A stretch of DNA of 64,000 bases from Nigrospora sphaerica (lineage: Eukaryota > Ascomycota > Sordariomycetes > Amphisphaeriales > Apiosporaceae): positions 1,488,001 to 1,552,000 of the forward strand of contig JAGVVL010000002.1 of the NCBI GenBank assembly GCA_018287875.1. Direction: 5' to 3'. This document shows, piece by piece, positions 1-12,145 of this stretch; within the stretch, counting starts at the first letter, position 1, and each line of letters opens with the position of its first letter. Position numbers and translations under genes: made by a program. The notes under the pieces were generated by a model that worked only from the letters and a program-made list of their open reading frames with translations, was not told the origin of the DNA and did no database searches.

Positions 1-1553
1 GCACGCGACACCGGTGGCAGGCGAGCAGGGAAGAGCTATTGGGGGCCCTCCAAGCCGTCTCCTCACTGGCCGGATGCCGGAAGTCGTAAACGGGCTGGTC
101 AGCCGGACGGGTGTCTGAGGGAGGCGAGAGGCGATTCCCCTGCCGAGATAGCCGTGTCCGCGACTAGCGGTTGGTTTCTGCCAAACAGTCAAGGATTCGG
201 TTCCTGGCCCTCCTGTTCGTTGACGATGATGCCCCCCCCTGGGCAGGCTGGTCGTCTGGTCTCGTTCACCCCCCGTTTTGTCGATCCGAAGACATCCCCC
301 CGGCGGCACGCAGGGCGGCTGAGATGAGAAGGGCATGAGCCGCTCGGCCAAGAAAGAAGAGAAGGGCTCGCGGGCACGGGGCAGCTCCATCGTCTTCCCT
401 TTTTTCCCCACACAACGCTGCCGCCTTCCGTTGGCCAACCATCCGGACTGGGCACTAATTCCAAAGTGTGGGCCTTGGTGACGTCGCCTTATGCTCTCCA
501 GACTTTTGGCATCAACGAGCAGCTGTTACGTACGAGTTACTCGTGGTCTCCAACAATCCATACCATTGCCAACCTCCTCGACCCCCCCGTGCGAGGTAGA
601 AGGCAGCCGAGAGCACTGGGCGAGGCGGCACTCCGCTTTTCCATGGCGCGGACGGCTCCAAAAGGGTTCCCAGCGGGCGTGGTTGTCTGACCATGCACCA
701 CCCATTCGTGGCCGCCAGTCGCTCCACCCAACGTGGACGACGTCCTGTGGTGCGTGAAACGACGAGTGACGGAGGCCAGCCACCGGCCCAGCGGCTCGGC
801 TTTTCGACTGAGCCGCTGCTGTGCCCTCTGTGTGTACCTATGCACGCCTACGGCCAAACGGCATAGGCAGGTAGGCCGCAGGGGCCGGCTCGTATCCTGC
901 GACTCAAGGGGGCTGCCGGGCCTTGGTCCAATAGCCACTGGGCAGGTTAGCAGGTTTCACGCCACGGCCACGGCCACGACCAAAGCGACAGCCGAGACTG
1001 GCAGAACTGGCAGGCTGGCCGCCCATGGATGGATCCGCCGCACTAGCAAACAGCACGCGGCGCCACCCAGACAAAAAGCACGGGGGTGGCTACGCCGGGG
1101 CTAGACGGGGTGACGGGGGCTGGCGGAGCGGGCAGGGGAGGCGAGATCGTCATCGAATTCCTGTGTACTACGCGCAGTGGCCTGGGAGCGGCTGGGACAC
1201 GCAGAACCCTGGCCAGCACTGTCCTGGCGGTGCCACGGCCCCAGGTTGCCGGGAGGGAGAAACCGTCACTATTCCCGATACCACCAAGCCTTGCCGATGA
1301 CGAATCCTGAACGTGATGATGGACCGGCTTGGGTCTTGGCCTTGTCGCCCTTTGGGCACGCCTTGGTCCCGAACGAGGGAGAGAGGACGGGCGGTATTAA
1401 AGCACGCGTCCGCTCGCCCTCCCAACGGTTCCTGAATTCGCATTCTGCATCTTATCCCTCCAGCGCAACTTGAAGCCAAGTCTATCTCGCAAAACTCTAT
1501 CCACACTCCAACCCTTAGCCACCAACACACACACACACGACCAACCTTCCAAG
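1..1553. other. Intergenic / upstream region of the GPI-protein gene
   Basis: I see no gene here. Short overlapping ORFs occur in several frames without recognisable domains. A TATA-like TATTAAA lies at 1395-1401, about 150 bases before the first gene's ATG, and a short CA repeat sits in its probable 5' UTR near 1529-1538. Confidence 0.5.
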
Positions 1554-2075
1554 ATGCAGTTCCAGACTCTCTCGGCTTTCCTCGCGGCCGCCGCCATTGC
1601 CAACGCTCAGGTTGGTGACGGCGTCACGTCGATCATCGGCGGTGCCGGTTCCGTCTTCTCTACCGTCACTGACGGCGCGGGCAACGTCGTCAGCACCGTC
1701 ACCTCGGCGGTTGGCGGTGCCGGCTCGACGGCTGTCAGCGGTGCCTCGTCGGTTTTCGTCCCGTCGGGCACGTCTGCCTCGGGATCTGCTGCCTCGACCA
1801 CTGTCACGTCCGAGTTCGAGGCCACCCAGACTACCTTCACCGGCAGTGTGACGCTGTCCAGCGGCTCCAACTCGGGTTCCGTCACGCAACCGGCGCCCAC
1901 GGGCAACACGGCGTCCACGACGAAGACGGAGGACGGCACCGCCATCGTCAGCAAGCCCACCGGCACCAAGACCGAGACGGCCGACGCCACCGAGGCCACC
2001 GACAACGCTGCGCCCGCGGCTACTCCCTTCATGGGCGGCCTCTTCGCTGCCGGTCTCGTTGCCGCCATGCTGTAA
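1554..2075 (+). CDS. Small Ser/Thr-rich GPI-anchored cell-wall-type protein
   Basis: A single-exon ORF of 173 residues. Seen: a hydrophobic N-terminus of about 19 residues ending in an A-N-A-Q signal-peptidase-like site, then a body very rich in Ser, Thr, Ala, Gly and Val with almost no Cys or aromatic residues, then a C-terminal hydrophobic tail (about residues 158-173, with FMGGLFAAGL) after a small-residue stretch. Signal peptide, O-glycosylation-rich stalk and hydrophobic tail are the layout of fungal GPI-anchored wall proteins. An in-frame ATG lies 28 codons upstream, but the chosen ATG is directly followed by the signal peptide. There is no intron. Exact function is unknown; it is probably a structural or wall-associated protein. 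A longer antisense ORF is a compositional shadow. Confidence 0.8.
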   Translation: MQFQTLSAFLAAAAIANAQVGDGVTSIIGGAGSVFSTVTDGAGNVVSTVTSAVGGAGSTAVSGASSVFVPSGTSASGSAASTTVTSEFEATQTTFTGSVTLSSGSNSGSVTQPAPTGNTASTTKTEDGTAIVSKPTGTKTETADATEATDNAAPAATPFMGGLFAAGLVAAML

Positions 2076-5000
2076 GCAGCTGTCTGGGCTCACTGCCTCG
2101 CCACCACAAGTGTACGCCCGTGGGACTTCGGCGCGCCACGGAAACGAAGACGCACGAACTGTTATGATACCACTGTTGTTTTGGACCGAAGATGGCTGCT
2201 CCGCCAGACGGCGGGTGGCGGCGTCTCGGAGAGCGTGGGATGGGAATTGGGAAACATCCGGCATTTAATACAGCGTTTTTGACGAATACCACTTTGGAAC
2301 TGTATCGTTCGTCTGAACATAATACACTTACTTACCCTTCACACCCGCTTCCGCGTCCCATCAGTCCATTGTGTCAAGTATGTATGGATCCAGTCAGTTC
2401 GATGTGTAATGTGTGGAAGGAAGGGGGTTGTGAGAACCCCCAACTCGATTGCGGTTGCGGGGAACGGGTAGGTAAACGCCACCCGGGCGACCCCTGACTC
2501 ACGGCACAGATGTGAGACGCCCACAGAATAAACTCGGCTGCCCACGGGGCGACGGCTGGTGGCAGCGGAAAGTATCCATCGACCTTGGGCACATCAGCCG
2601 CAATCGGCACCGAGACGCAAGTAGCCGGGGCGTGTTCCATCTATACAGCATCCGCAGGAGCTTCACGCCGCCCTACTTAGGTGCACCACTTGGCTACACT
2701 GCCGACGAACAAAAAAGGAAAAACAACGAGTGGTTGGTCTCTGTTGGCCGGGCTGCGCCAAGCCGGTCCGTTGCGTCAGGTGACGTCATGTCACCATCCA
2801 GGCCGCGCGGTCTCTCTCTCCCTCCCTCTCTCCCCGTCCCACGAGAGGGAGCGAGGGAGAGGGCAAACACCGCTAGCCCGTCAGAATACGAGCCAACGAT
2901 TCCCGCCCAAAGATGAAAAACAAAAGCGAGAGGGTACGCGCGCTCGCCGTACGTGCGATACCAACGGCAAAGCGCGCGCCGCTCGGCTCTGAGATGGGCG
3001 GGAGGAAACCTAAGCACCCCCCGGAACGCGCGCCACCGGTCTAGCCTCCCCGCTGAGGGATCGTCGCCGGCAGGGCCACCCCGGGGACGGGGCCGGGACC
3101 GGAGGGGAGGCGGTTCGGCCGTACGGCAGCGGAAAAGGTGCACAGCTGGCCGCCCACCGCCGTGAGCCCCGGCATGATAAAGGGAAGAGAGATGAAGAAA
3201 GAGAAAGGGCGGTTCGGGGCGCGTCGAGGTCCCTCCTCCATGGCCCGTGCCCAAACACGGGCGCGACGACGATGGAATTGTTCGCTCGGCGTCTTTCTTG
3301 CGCGCCTGTTCATACTTTTGCCCCCCCTACTTCCGGGCCAGGATCAGGGCGGGCCCACCCCCACGATGGTCAAGCCGACGAGGGAGAGTTCACACGCTGG
3401 CCCGTATGAATAAAAATCCGACCGAGAAAGTAAACAACCCGATGTACGCTATCCAGCATCAGACAGCGGTTAAGGCACATGTATGCACCCCCGCCCCCTG
3501 CGCAAGCCTTGTCTCAGCCGATCCCCGCCCCCGTCCCAACCTCTCTTTTCTTTTTCATAATTTCTCCCCTCTACCAACCGCGTCAAAAGCAAACGGGAGT
3601 TACGGCGCGGCGGGGCGGAGGCTCCGTGGCCGAAAAGGGGGGGCAGTATCGGTTGTTGTTGCAGTAGTAGTAGTAGTAGTAGTAGTGGTAGGATAGAAAA
3701 CGCCGGCTTAGAACGCGAGCAGACGTCCGAGTTCAGGTCGCACTTGAAGCGGCGCGGGCTATACGCCAGCGGGTCCGCCGCCCTCGTCGACCCCAGGTGC
3801 ACCGTGTAGTGGGCAAAGGGGCCGGACGGGGCGCAGCCAGGTTCGACGCCTCGGCCACTTACTCGCCGTTGCCGCCCGGCGCTTCACACCTCGTATGTGT
3901 GCAGATGGTAGCGATGGAACGTGAGAAACATAGCCCGGACCCCGTCAGTCTCGACCGTAATGTCTCACTCATTCGGCTCCGCGCGCTGACCGAATTGTGT
4001 ACGTAGGGCGTCGAGTAGTAATGCAGCACGCCAAAGTCGTCGAAGCTCGTTCCGGCGGCCGGAAGCAACCTCGTCAGCCGACGTTCCCCTTTATGGGGCC
4101 CCCCCTCAACGCGAGACCGTTGCGCCGTTTTGTCTGCCCCCCTAGTGAGGATTCACACACCTCACGCCGTCCACGTCCGCATGCTGCGAGTCTTTTTGCG
4201 TGAGACACTCGACCGCTTGCCGGTGCGCGATGCGCTCCAAGCCGGGTGTCTTGCGCCTGTGTGCTCGTTTCTCGTCGGTCTTTGAATCGTCAGCCGACGA
4301 GGTTTCCCGCCACCCCCGGCCGGGTCATCACGCACACCGGGAAAACGTACCACTCTTTGCGTACACAGAAGTTATCCGGCGTGCAGCCGGGGCCGCTCTC
4401 GCCCAAAGCTTGGCTGGGGCTGCATACATCGGAAAACAGCAAGGTGATATCGGTTGGTCAGCGTCTGGTCGTTGCGGCCGGGACCTTCCACGCACTATCG
4501 TGTAATGCTGCCGGTTTCGGGCAACCGGAGGCATGTATGCAAGCTCAGCTGCATTCGGGGAGGCGCGGGCGGTTAGCAAATGTTGGCTGGCATTGCAGGC
4601 CCTCCTAGACCGTCGGATGACCGAAACTTCTCACAAGAGCGCTCGCCTAGTGTCCAGGATTGCATAGCCTGCTAAGCCGATTCCATAACCTTGGTTCTCG
4701 CGACGTACCGCCGTGTGGTTACACCGTCGCCGGTAAACGTTCGGATTCGGTCATGGTACCTGTGGAACACACCCCCGACCCCCCTCCATATCTAGTAGGC
4801 GGATCTGGCCACGGAAGAGACACAGCAACGGTTGTGTATGTAGGTGCCATCGTTCCCAGGAAGGGGCCAGGGCAATACTTTGTAGCTTTTGACCATCGAT
4901 CGATAGGTCCGTTGCGGATTTGTGCCATTATTCCCTATGTGGAATGGGTCGCCTTGTGATCGGCCCCGGCCCGGCTCCGGCTCCCTCGTACCCGGCGTCC

Positions 5001-5513
5001 CGGCCAACGGGATGCCTCTCGTTTCTAGCAGATACACCAAGCAACTCCGCACCATCTTCGTGACGACATGCAGTTGAAATGGGGGATGCAGACCCGGTTG
5101 TTCGGTGGGTCGTTGGCCAATTCATATGGCGTCACTCGCATGTCCAGGGGACCTTGATGGCATAAATGCAGATAGTACCGAGAAGCCTTCATAAGGGCAG
5201 CCCTGGCCCCATTTCTATCTCATGCACGTTTGTATCGGGTTTGGATTCATCTACTGTCTGGTGTCTACCCGAGGGGCCGACATTCATTCGCAAGTAGCGA
5301 GTCCGTCTACCGGCACGTCGTTTCTGTCGTCCATGGTCGTCAAATCATGATGAACGGGCGGGGAAGGACGGCCCGAAGCGCCCGCCTCTATCCGGTCCCG
5401 CCTTTCCTTTCTTTTTGCTTCTCCCTTGCTTCTCTTCTTTTCTTATTCTTCCCGGCCTGGGCCCCGGCCCGTATCATCGACAACTCCATCCCATCCGTCT
5501 CTTCAATCGCGCT
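2076..5513. other. Intergenic region, 3.4 kb, no gene recognised
   Basis: This stretch separates the GPI-protein gene from the 3' end of the dehydrogenase gene. It holds only short ORFs without domain signatures, pyrimidine-rich patches and one AGT microsatellite (listed separately). Confidence 0.5.
3663..3686 (+). repeat. AGT trinucleotide microsatellite, 8 copies
   Basis: Eight perfect AGT units in intergenic DNA, preceded by a short GTT run (about 3652-3660). It is not within a supported gene. Confidence 0.9.
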
Positions 5514-6866
5514 CTAGTCAAAGACAATGGCGGCCTTGATGGCGGACTTGTTACGGATACTCTCGAGGGCCTCGCCCCACTGCTCGAGCTTGAAGGTCTT
5601 GTTGACGATGCCTTGCGTCTTGATCTTGCCGCTGTCGAGGTAGTCGACGGTGGCGGGGAACATGTACGTCTCGGAGAAGGAGCCGATGATGGTGATCTCG
5701 TCGCCAAAGATCTTGGACGGCGGCCACGTCACGCGGGCCGATTCGGGGTACACACCGTAGCACACGAGCTTGCCGCCGCGACGGACGTAGTTGATGGCGT
5801 CCTCCAGCACCTTGGCGCTGCCCGACGCCTCGACAACCACGTCGAAGCCGTACGGGTTGTCCTTCTTGATCTGCTCCCACTGGGGGGTGGCATCCTTGCG
5901 CGACAGCGCGACGTACTTGTCGGCCGCGTCCAGGCTCTTGGCGAGGTCCATCTTGGCGCCCTCGGGCGCCGCAATCGTCAGCTGCGACACACCGGCATTG
6001 CGGAGGAACTGAGCCATCATCAAGCCCGTCGGGCCGGCGCCGATCAGCAGCGCGTGCGAACCGGCCTTGGGCGCGATCTTTTCCAGTCCGTGCATGGCGC
6101 ATGACGCCGGCTCGATGAGGGTGGCGTCGACGTCGGAGAGGTTGTTGATCTTGAAGAGCTTGCCCTGGGTGTACGAGCACTGGGGCGGCGTCAGCAATGT
6201 GTCACACGACGGAACGAACGGGGACACCGACGTATTCAGCAAAGCCACCGTTCAGGCCCAGCACGCCGTGCGCCTTGAAGTCCTCGCAGAGGAGGGCCTC
6301 GCCACGTCGGCAGTAGAAGCAGTGGCCGCAAAGCTCCGAGTTGTCAGCAGCCACGCGGTCGCCGATCTGGAAGGTCTTGACGTCGTCGGCCATAGCTGGT
6401 CACCAAGTCAGCATGTCGCTCACGAGAGATCAGCTCGGCGCATCCATCTCGTACCCACAACCTCGCCGATGGTCTCATGACCGGGAATGAGGGGGAACTC
6501 GGCGATGAATTCGCCCTCGTGGATGTGCAGGTCGGTGCCACAGACACCGCAGGCCTGGAGAGAAACACGTTAACACTTGATCGCCCAAGGACGGAAGGGG
6601 GGAGGCGCGGGGCCACTTGCCTTGACCTTGATCAAAACATCGCCAGGTCGGAGGGAGGGCAGGGGCACCTCGACGATGCTCCAATCCTCGGGCTTCTCAT
6701 ATCTGCGAGCGACGGCACGGTGTCAGTCAATCCCCTTCTGGGACAGCTGGGCCACGGCAGATGCCCGAGAGGCCGGGCCGGGGCCAATTGGGCCGGGCCG
6801 GGGCGCACTGCGGCGAGGCGGATCATACCTGAGAGCCTTCATGGTCTTGGGGAGTTCGGGAGCCAT
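5514..6866 (-). CDS. Zinc-dependent polyol/alcohol dehydrogenase (MDR family, D-arabinitol dehydrogenase-like)
   Basis: Five exons: 6866-6829, 6702-6621, 6554-6455, 6395-6232 and 6179-5514 give 349 residues, normal for a medium-chain dehydrogenase. These cytosolic NAD(P)-dependent enzymes interconvert polyols or alcohols with ketoses or carbonyls. Seen: the catalytic zinc motif CGVCGTDLH (C45, with H66-E67 of GHE), structural zinc cysteines C96, C99, C102 and C110, and the Rossmann loop GAGPTG at 175-180. The position after beta-2, normally acidic in NAD enzymes, reads I-A-A-P-E-G, which hints at NADP (inference). Overall it resembles fungal D-arabinitol/sorbitol dehydrogenases, but the substrate cannot be fixed from sequence. 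Intron 2 has a GC donor (AAG|GCAAGT). Intron 4 has a weak GTCGGT donor, chosen because it joins FAEY to CSY in frame as in homologues. Confidence 0.88.
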
Positions 6867-9690
6867 GACGACGATTGGGGGCTGACGACTGGTCGGAGCG
6901 GGGTATAGCGAGAGGGCACGAGAAGGAGAGAGCAAACGAGGCAGGCCGAGGACGGGCTGGCGAGTGGTGAGGCAAGGGATGGAGACGAGAGGAGAGATAG
7001 AAGGGAAGGAAAGGAACGGTGGAAGGAACAAGCCATGTCGCTGTTCTTATTTACCTGCCAGGCTGACGGATGGGATTTCTGCCCCAAGCACACAAGTGCC
7101 TGGATGCCACCATGGCATGCCATGGCACACGCTCATACGGCCTAATCCGTCGTTCTTCGGGGCCGGGGCACAGAGATAGTACCTCGTCGCACGGCGCGTG
7201 CTTGCACACGACGCCGCGTACCCAAGTTCCCCCCCTCCCACCTGCGCGTGGCGCCAATAGCCATGCGGCGCGCAGAATCTCGCGACGGTGACGACGATAC
7301 TTTGCCCGATTTCCCTCTCCCCAGAGCCTGTCCTTGCCGCACATGGAAACACTGGCGTTCTTGCCCTGTCAAGTTCCTGCCGTCTGGGAGGGGCAGGCGA
7401 GAGCTCGTCTGCCCCGCGCTGGTGGGACCGGACGAGAGACGAACGAATGCAACGCCATCACAGCCCCGGCGCCCCCACCAAAGCAAGGCACTTGTGCGCT
7501 TGTGGATGGTTCTATGGAGCCAGTCCGGCTCTTTTCGTCGAGCAGCATCGTCATTCTGCAGCTGAATTGGCCGACCATTGGGTGGGAGGGGGGCGCAAGC
7601 ATCGCGAGGCAGCGAGAACGAAGGTGGGCTCTTTTTTTCTCTCCCCTCTACTGCGGCCGCCATCTCGGTAGGACGCCGTGTTTCGCGGCTGTTGTCTCCG
7701 CAGGGAGAGAGTGCTTACCACGGCCAGAGCTCTCGGTAGCCCCGATCGCGAACTCGACGGGGCGCTCTGGCCCGCTTCTCATCGAGATGAAAGAAGCCCG
7801 TCAGCCGGCCGGCGGTCTGCAGAGAGCGCGAGAGCGTTGAGCCCACGACGCAAGTGCGAGAGCCTCAACAGAATTTTTGACCCCCCTCTTTGCCAATAGG
7901 TCGTTCTAGCCGACAGAGCAGCCAAACCATAGACAAGGTGGATAGCTAGATGGATGGATGGGATGGTACTGTAACACAAAAACCCCATGCTCCCCGTCAG
8001 ACGGTTCGACAGTCTGTCGCATCCCATACGCCGATTTCCCCCATGCGATGCAAGCCGCAACGCTGCTTTGTTCAGGAGCCTCCCCGACGGCACGCACACC
8101 AAATGTACACCCGGCCATAGTTGCATGTCTCTGTTGTGCCGCCAGCAATGGATGTCGAGTCGCGCCCATGGCGTGTGTGGACCGCGGATGGAACGTATTC
8201 TTCGTCCAAGGGGCCATTGTGAAAAGGCATGGATGCCTGGAAAGAGGAGAAGGGCGCTGCTCGTAATGAGCTGTGCTGGAGGAACCAACTTACTCGCCCG
8301 AAGGTGCGCGCCAAGGACAGGCCACCGGGCAGCAAGGACGAAGGTTCTGTGCCATCTCATTTACACACACGTCGAACGTAACCCTCGCGTGTCGCTGTCC
8401 CTCAATTGTGCGTCTTGGCGCATCAGAATCGAAACGACCACAACCTGTTGGGGCCAACCCCCTGCGGCTCCTCGGCAGCGCCCCGGAGCTGGACCGCGTC
8501 CGCTCTCCTGTACAAAGCTACCCGGTCGCGGAGGGTCGGCCGGCTGTGGGCGGGGCCGCGGGAGGAGATCACGAGGCCCGGCCCCGACAACTGCCTGCTG
8601 GCATTGACGCGATACCTTGCTCCTCTGCCCTACGGACTGGCCGCCATATCTCGCGACCACTAGTGGCGGAGCGGTGCCGTGTCCGCACCCCTGCTACTTG
8701 CTTTCCAACCCCCCGATCCCGGGTCGGAATGGCTTCCAACTAGTCCCATCCCGCAGACCCGCCGCGGCCGAGCCCACGGGGGGGGGGGGGGCGGCTACGG
8801 ACGTCTGCGAGCAGCTACTCTATCGTGGAGGATACCCGGTCTCCCGTGTACCTTACAAAGGTGAGACTGTAGAGCGTGGAGCGACAGCTGTCCCGCCTTT
8901 GTAAACTCCGGGGTGGACAGCTGCCACGTTTATGGAGATGCTTCCACCCGTTTATCCATCCCCGTAGCTGAGGTACCACTGCCGCTTTCGCTATCGTGGG
9001 TGGTGGCGACAAGACGTCGGAACCACTGGCACCCCGACGTTCGTGGCACGATACGCAGGCCGTTGCGTCTCCCGCCCGCCATTCATATCGACTCTATCTA
9101 CTGTGCACCAATTGCCCAACGGGCCAAGTGGCACGCCATGGACACAAGCATGAGGGAAGGGGCATGGATATGGGCGTGGCGGTTGCGCACTGAATATCGG
9201 CATGCCATTGTCTGTCGCTTGTCAAGCGCGAGCGTGTCTCGGTATCATCGCGTCGGGCCCCCCTAAACGCCCGACGCGGGCTTTCGGCGTCACCGGAGGC
9301 GCGTAGGCCGGCAACGTGAGAGAACACGGGTTCCCATCGCGGCCCAGCAGCAGTTTGCAAGCACTTCCGAGCCAGATGTCAACCGCCGTGTGTTCAGAAG
9401 TGCTTCATTGACTAAGCTGCTTCTCTAATGCAGCCGAAAGCAAGACCCTTATTCGTAAACCTTTTAACCGAAGGCGTTCATGGTTCCTGAATAACTCCAC
9501 CAGTGCAACCGAGAAGATTGATTTTGTCCCCACGTGACGTTCTAATCCCGCGAGCAGAGGTGCGCGACTGACCCTTCATTTTTATCCCCTGGTATAGAGT
9601 ACATGTCTCCATGCTGTATGCGTCGTCGTCGTGCGTTCATGCCGCCGAGTGCGTCCGAGGATTGTTCATTGTGTAAGGTAACGGCACCCT
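6867..9690. other. Intergenic region, 2.8 kb, no gene recognised
   Basis: This is the upstream region of the dehydrogenase and the downstream flank of RPS10. A 14-base poly-G run lies at 8778-8791. DNA at about 9400-9610 is more AT-rich, consistent with the RPS10 3' flank. ORFs here show no recognisable domains. Confidence 0.5.
8778..8791 (+). repeat. Poly-G tract (14 bases)
   Basis: Uninterrupted run of G in intergenic DNA. Confidence 0.9.
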
Positions 9691-10431
9691 TTACGAGGGG
9701 GGAGCGCCGCGGCCACGGCCCATACCACCACGGCTACACGCGTGTTAGTCAGCACTCGTGCCGTCGGTCCAGCAGGCCGCGCGCGGAAAGCAGGCAGGGA
9801 GGGGCGGAAGGGTCGCTTACAATGAAGGGTTGAAGTCACCAGGAGCACCACCCTCCTTGCCCTCACCAGCGTCACGTCGTCGGTAGCCGCCCTCGCGGTC
9901 ACCCCGATCACCACCGCGGCCGCGGCCGAAAGGTCGTCGCTCACGCTCGCCCTCGCCCATCATGCCGCGGGGAGGAGCGTGGGATCGCTGCTGCTTGATG
10001 TGGGTGGCAGGGACGATCTCGGCGGGCAGGTGGAGCCACTCGCGCAGGTAGTCGAGACCCTCGGGCAGCAGGGTGTAGTAGTAGTACTGCCACGAGAACT
10101 GAGTCTTGACGTAGCCGCGCGAGGTCAGCGACTGCATCGCCTTGATGACGAACAGGTTGCGGGTGCCGATCTCCTCATTCTGGATCTCGTAGTTCTTGGG
10201 GGCCACGGCAACACCTAAACCACAATCACCAGATCAGCCAACTGCGCAGGGGGAGGGAGCTGTTTTCCGAGGTGCCGTCGTTCGGGAGGGCCGGGGCGCC
10301 GGGGCGTGGGAGCACCGCGGCGGCGCGGCTCGCCGTCGTTCCTGGCGGCCCCGGGGAGGCATTCGGTGTCGCTTACCCTCACGGAAGAGGTACTCGTGGA
10401 TCTTCTTGCGGTCCTCCTTGGGGATAAGCAT
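9691..10431 (-). CDS. RPS10: 40S ribosomal protein S10 (eS10)
   Basis: Three exons: 10431-10377, 10214-9821 and 9733-9691 give 163 residues. The N-terminal S10/plectin domain (about residues 3-95) is clear: MLIPKEDRKKIHEYLF, then the KNYEIQNEEIGTRNL block, then FSWQYYYYTLLPEGLDYLREWL. The tail is Arg/Gly-rich and ends GRGRGAPPS, as in fungal eS10. Reading past the second donor gives a stop almost at once (NPSL*). The intron with donor GTAAGC, branch CTGAC and acceptor TGTAG restores the usual NPSFRGG...GAPPS ending, so the last 14 codons come from a third exon. It is a structural part of the small ribosomal subunit, placed head-to-head with SDE2. Confidence 0.95.
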
Positions 10432-11085
10432 CTTGGCGGTGTTGGCTGGCGGTCAAGATAGCTGTCTTCTGGTGATGGTTTTCCAAGGGTTGCGGGTTGG
10501 TGGTGGGAAAGGACCGGAATGTGATTGACCAGAGGATTTCAGAATTTCGCAAAAAATCCGTGTGTAGCGAATTGAGGGAACGCCTTTAGGTTGGGTTACT
10601 ACCCCAATGTCGCCCCACTTGGGGGGAATTCAACTGGCCTGCAGCTGTGGCTGGGCTGACCGAGAGCACGAGCCACAAAGCCTCGCGCGCCTTGGCACTT
10701 GCTCACCAGCCACCCGGAATCTGGACCTTGACCAACGTCGCCGTCGCCGTCCGACATCCACGCGCACCTCGTCTGCAGGAGAGCCGTCGTTCCGTCCATT
10801 TATCTTTTGTTTTTGCAACACCCGAGGCATCAAACTGCGAGACCCAAGCGACTCACAAGCGCCTCTTTCGCGAAACGAACCGCTTGTACTCGCCCTGTTG
10901 CAGCGATTCGCGCTCGCACCTTCCAAAAACCAGGCCCCGACCTTTTCGCGAAGAATAAGCATCCATCAACAGTCGCTCATCTTTGAACGATATCGGCCGC
11001 CCCACGCTATCCGGCCTATCTGCCGTCCACTGTTTCCGGCTACCGCGACGCAGCGCCCAAGGTATCCCGGTCCCCGTTCCACACC
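10432..11085. promoter_or_regulatory. Shared upstream region between RPS10 and SDE2
   Basis: 654 bases separate two divergent start codons, so both promoters must lie here. The half near RPS10 has an A-run (about 10550-10556) and a CCAACCTAA-type motif on the minus strand near 10590. No TATA box is obvious. No gene is seen within it. Confidence 0.5.
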
Positions 11086-11943
11086 ATGGCGTCTAGCAGC
11101 CACTTCAACGTCTTCGTGTCAACCTTCCCCGGTCTCGGGCCCCGGAATCTGACACTGCGCGTGCCCCGCGATGCCACCGTTACCGATCTCTACAGGGAGA
11201 TCGACGAGCGCCTGGAGGCCAACGCCTGCGGCCGGCTGATCGTGACGACGCAATCCAACAAGCAGCTCTCGGAGTCGTTCGGCTCCATCGCGCCCCTCGT
11301 CACGGATGATCAGGACTTCCTCTCCCTACGTCTTGCGGCGCCGCTATGCGGAGGCAAGGGCGGTTTCGGGTCGCAACTCCGTGCCGCCGGCGGGCGCATG
11401 TCATCCAAGCGACGCAAGACGGGCCACGAGCACGACTCGAGTAGGAATCTCGACGGCCGCCGGCTGCGGACGGTTAACGAGGCCAAGGCACTGGCCGAGT
11501 ACCTGTCGGTCAAACCCGAGATGGACAAGAAGGAAAAGGAGAAGCGTCGGGAGCGGTGGCAGCAGGTTGTGGACGCCGCCGAGCAGCGCGAGACCGAAAT
11601 AAGGCACGCCAACAAGGGACGCCTCGATGAGAAGTGGGTGGAGGGTAAGGACCAGGCGGGCGACAGGGCAAGGGAGGCCGCCCTTGCCGCTGTTCGGAGC
11701 GGCAACTACAGGGACAACTTATTTTCCACCTCGCATGGCTCAACATCTAGCGAAGCCGGCGGCATGGATGATTCATCCGATACATCCGAGGAACAAGAGG
11801 CCGAGTCATCATCCGCGGGCAAGAAGTCCGTCACACCGCCAACGTCATCCGACAAGGGCAAAAAGCCGGTGCAGACGCATCGTGCCTTTGCCGGCTTCGA
11901 TGAGGACGACGAGTTCATGAGCTCCAGTGAAGATGAGGCCTGA
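11086..11943 (+). CDS. SDE2: Sde2-type ubiquitin-fold protein (splicing / genome maintenance)
   Basis: A single-exon ORF of 285 residues. Residues 6-88 form a ubiquitin-like N-terminus (beta strands NVFVSTF and NLTLRVP, then [11 protein letters not shown]). It ends in the hallmark GGKGG at 89-93, directly followed by [17 protein letters not shown]. In Sde2 family proteins, deubiquitinases cleave after the first GG, releasing a C-terminal fragment with an N-terminal Lys that enters spliceosomes and helps excise particular introns; the fungal and human proteins are also tied to genome stability. The middle is a charged helix (about 125-215) with [16 protein letters not shown], and the tail is acidic and Ser-rich. 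Cleavage site and context are intact. The gene is divergent from RPS10 and converges on COX12. Confidence 0.9.
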   Translation: MASSSHFNVFVSTFPGLGPRNLTLRVPRDATVTDLYREIDERLEANACGRLIVTTQSNKQLSESFGSIAPLVTDDQDFLSLRLAAPLCGGKGGFGSQLRAAGGRMSSKRRKTGHEHDSSRNLDGRRLRTVNEAKALAEYLSVKPEMDKKEKEKRRERWQQVVDAAEQRETEIRHANKGRLDEKWVEGKDQAGDRAREAALAAVRSGNYRDNLFSTSHGSTSSEAGGMDDSSDTSEEQEAESSSAGKKSVTPPTSSDKGKKPVQTHRAFAGFDEDDEFMSSSEDEA

Positions 11944-12145
11944 GACGCTCGTTCTTCGAGTTGAGTGTACGATAGGATAGCGCAGGCGGAAACATGTGCT
12001 CTTGCGGTGGAGCCACGGTCTTTCTGCATTGGGCTTGACCAGCGAAGTCTAATACTGCTACATTGATACCCCCATTTCACTTTACTCCATCGCCGGTCAA
12101 ACTGCTCGAATGGCTCAATGTGGAGTGAAGATGAGGCGCACCGGT

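Noticed and set aside
1515..2264. 249-codon ORF antisense to the GPI-protein gene
   Set aside because: Arg/Gly-rich shadow of a Ser/Thr/Ala-rich gene, with no domain.
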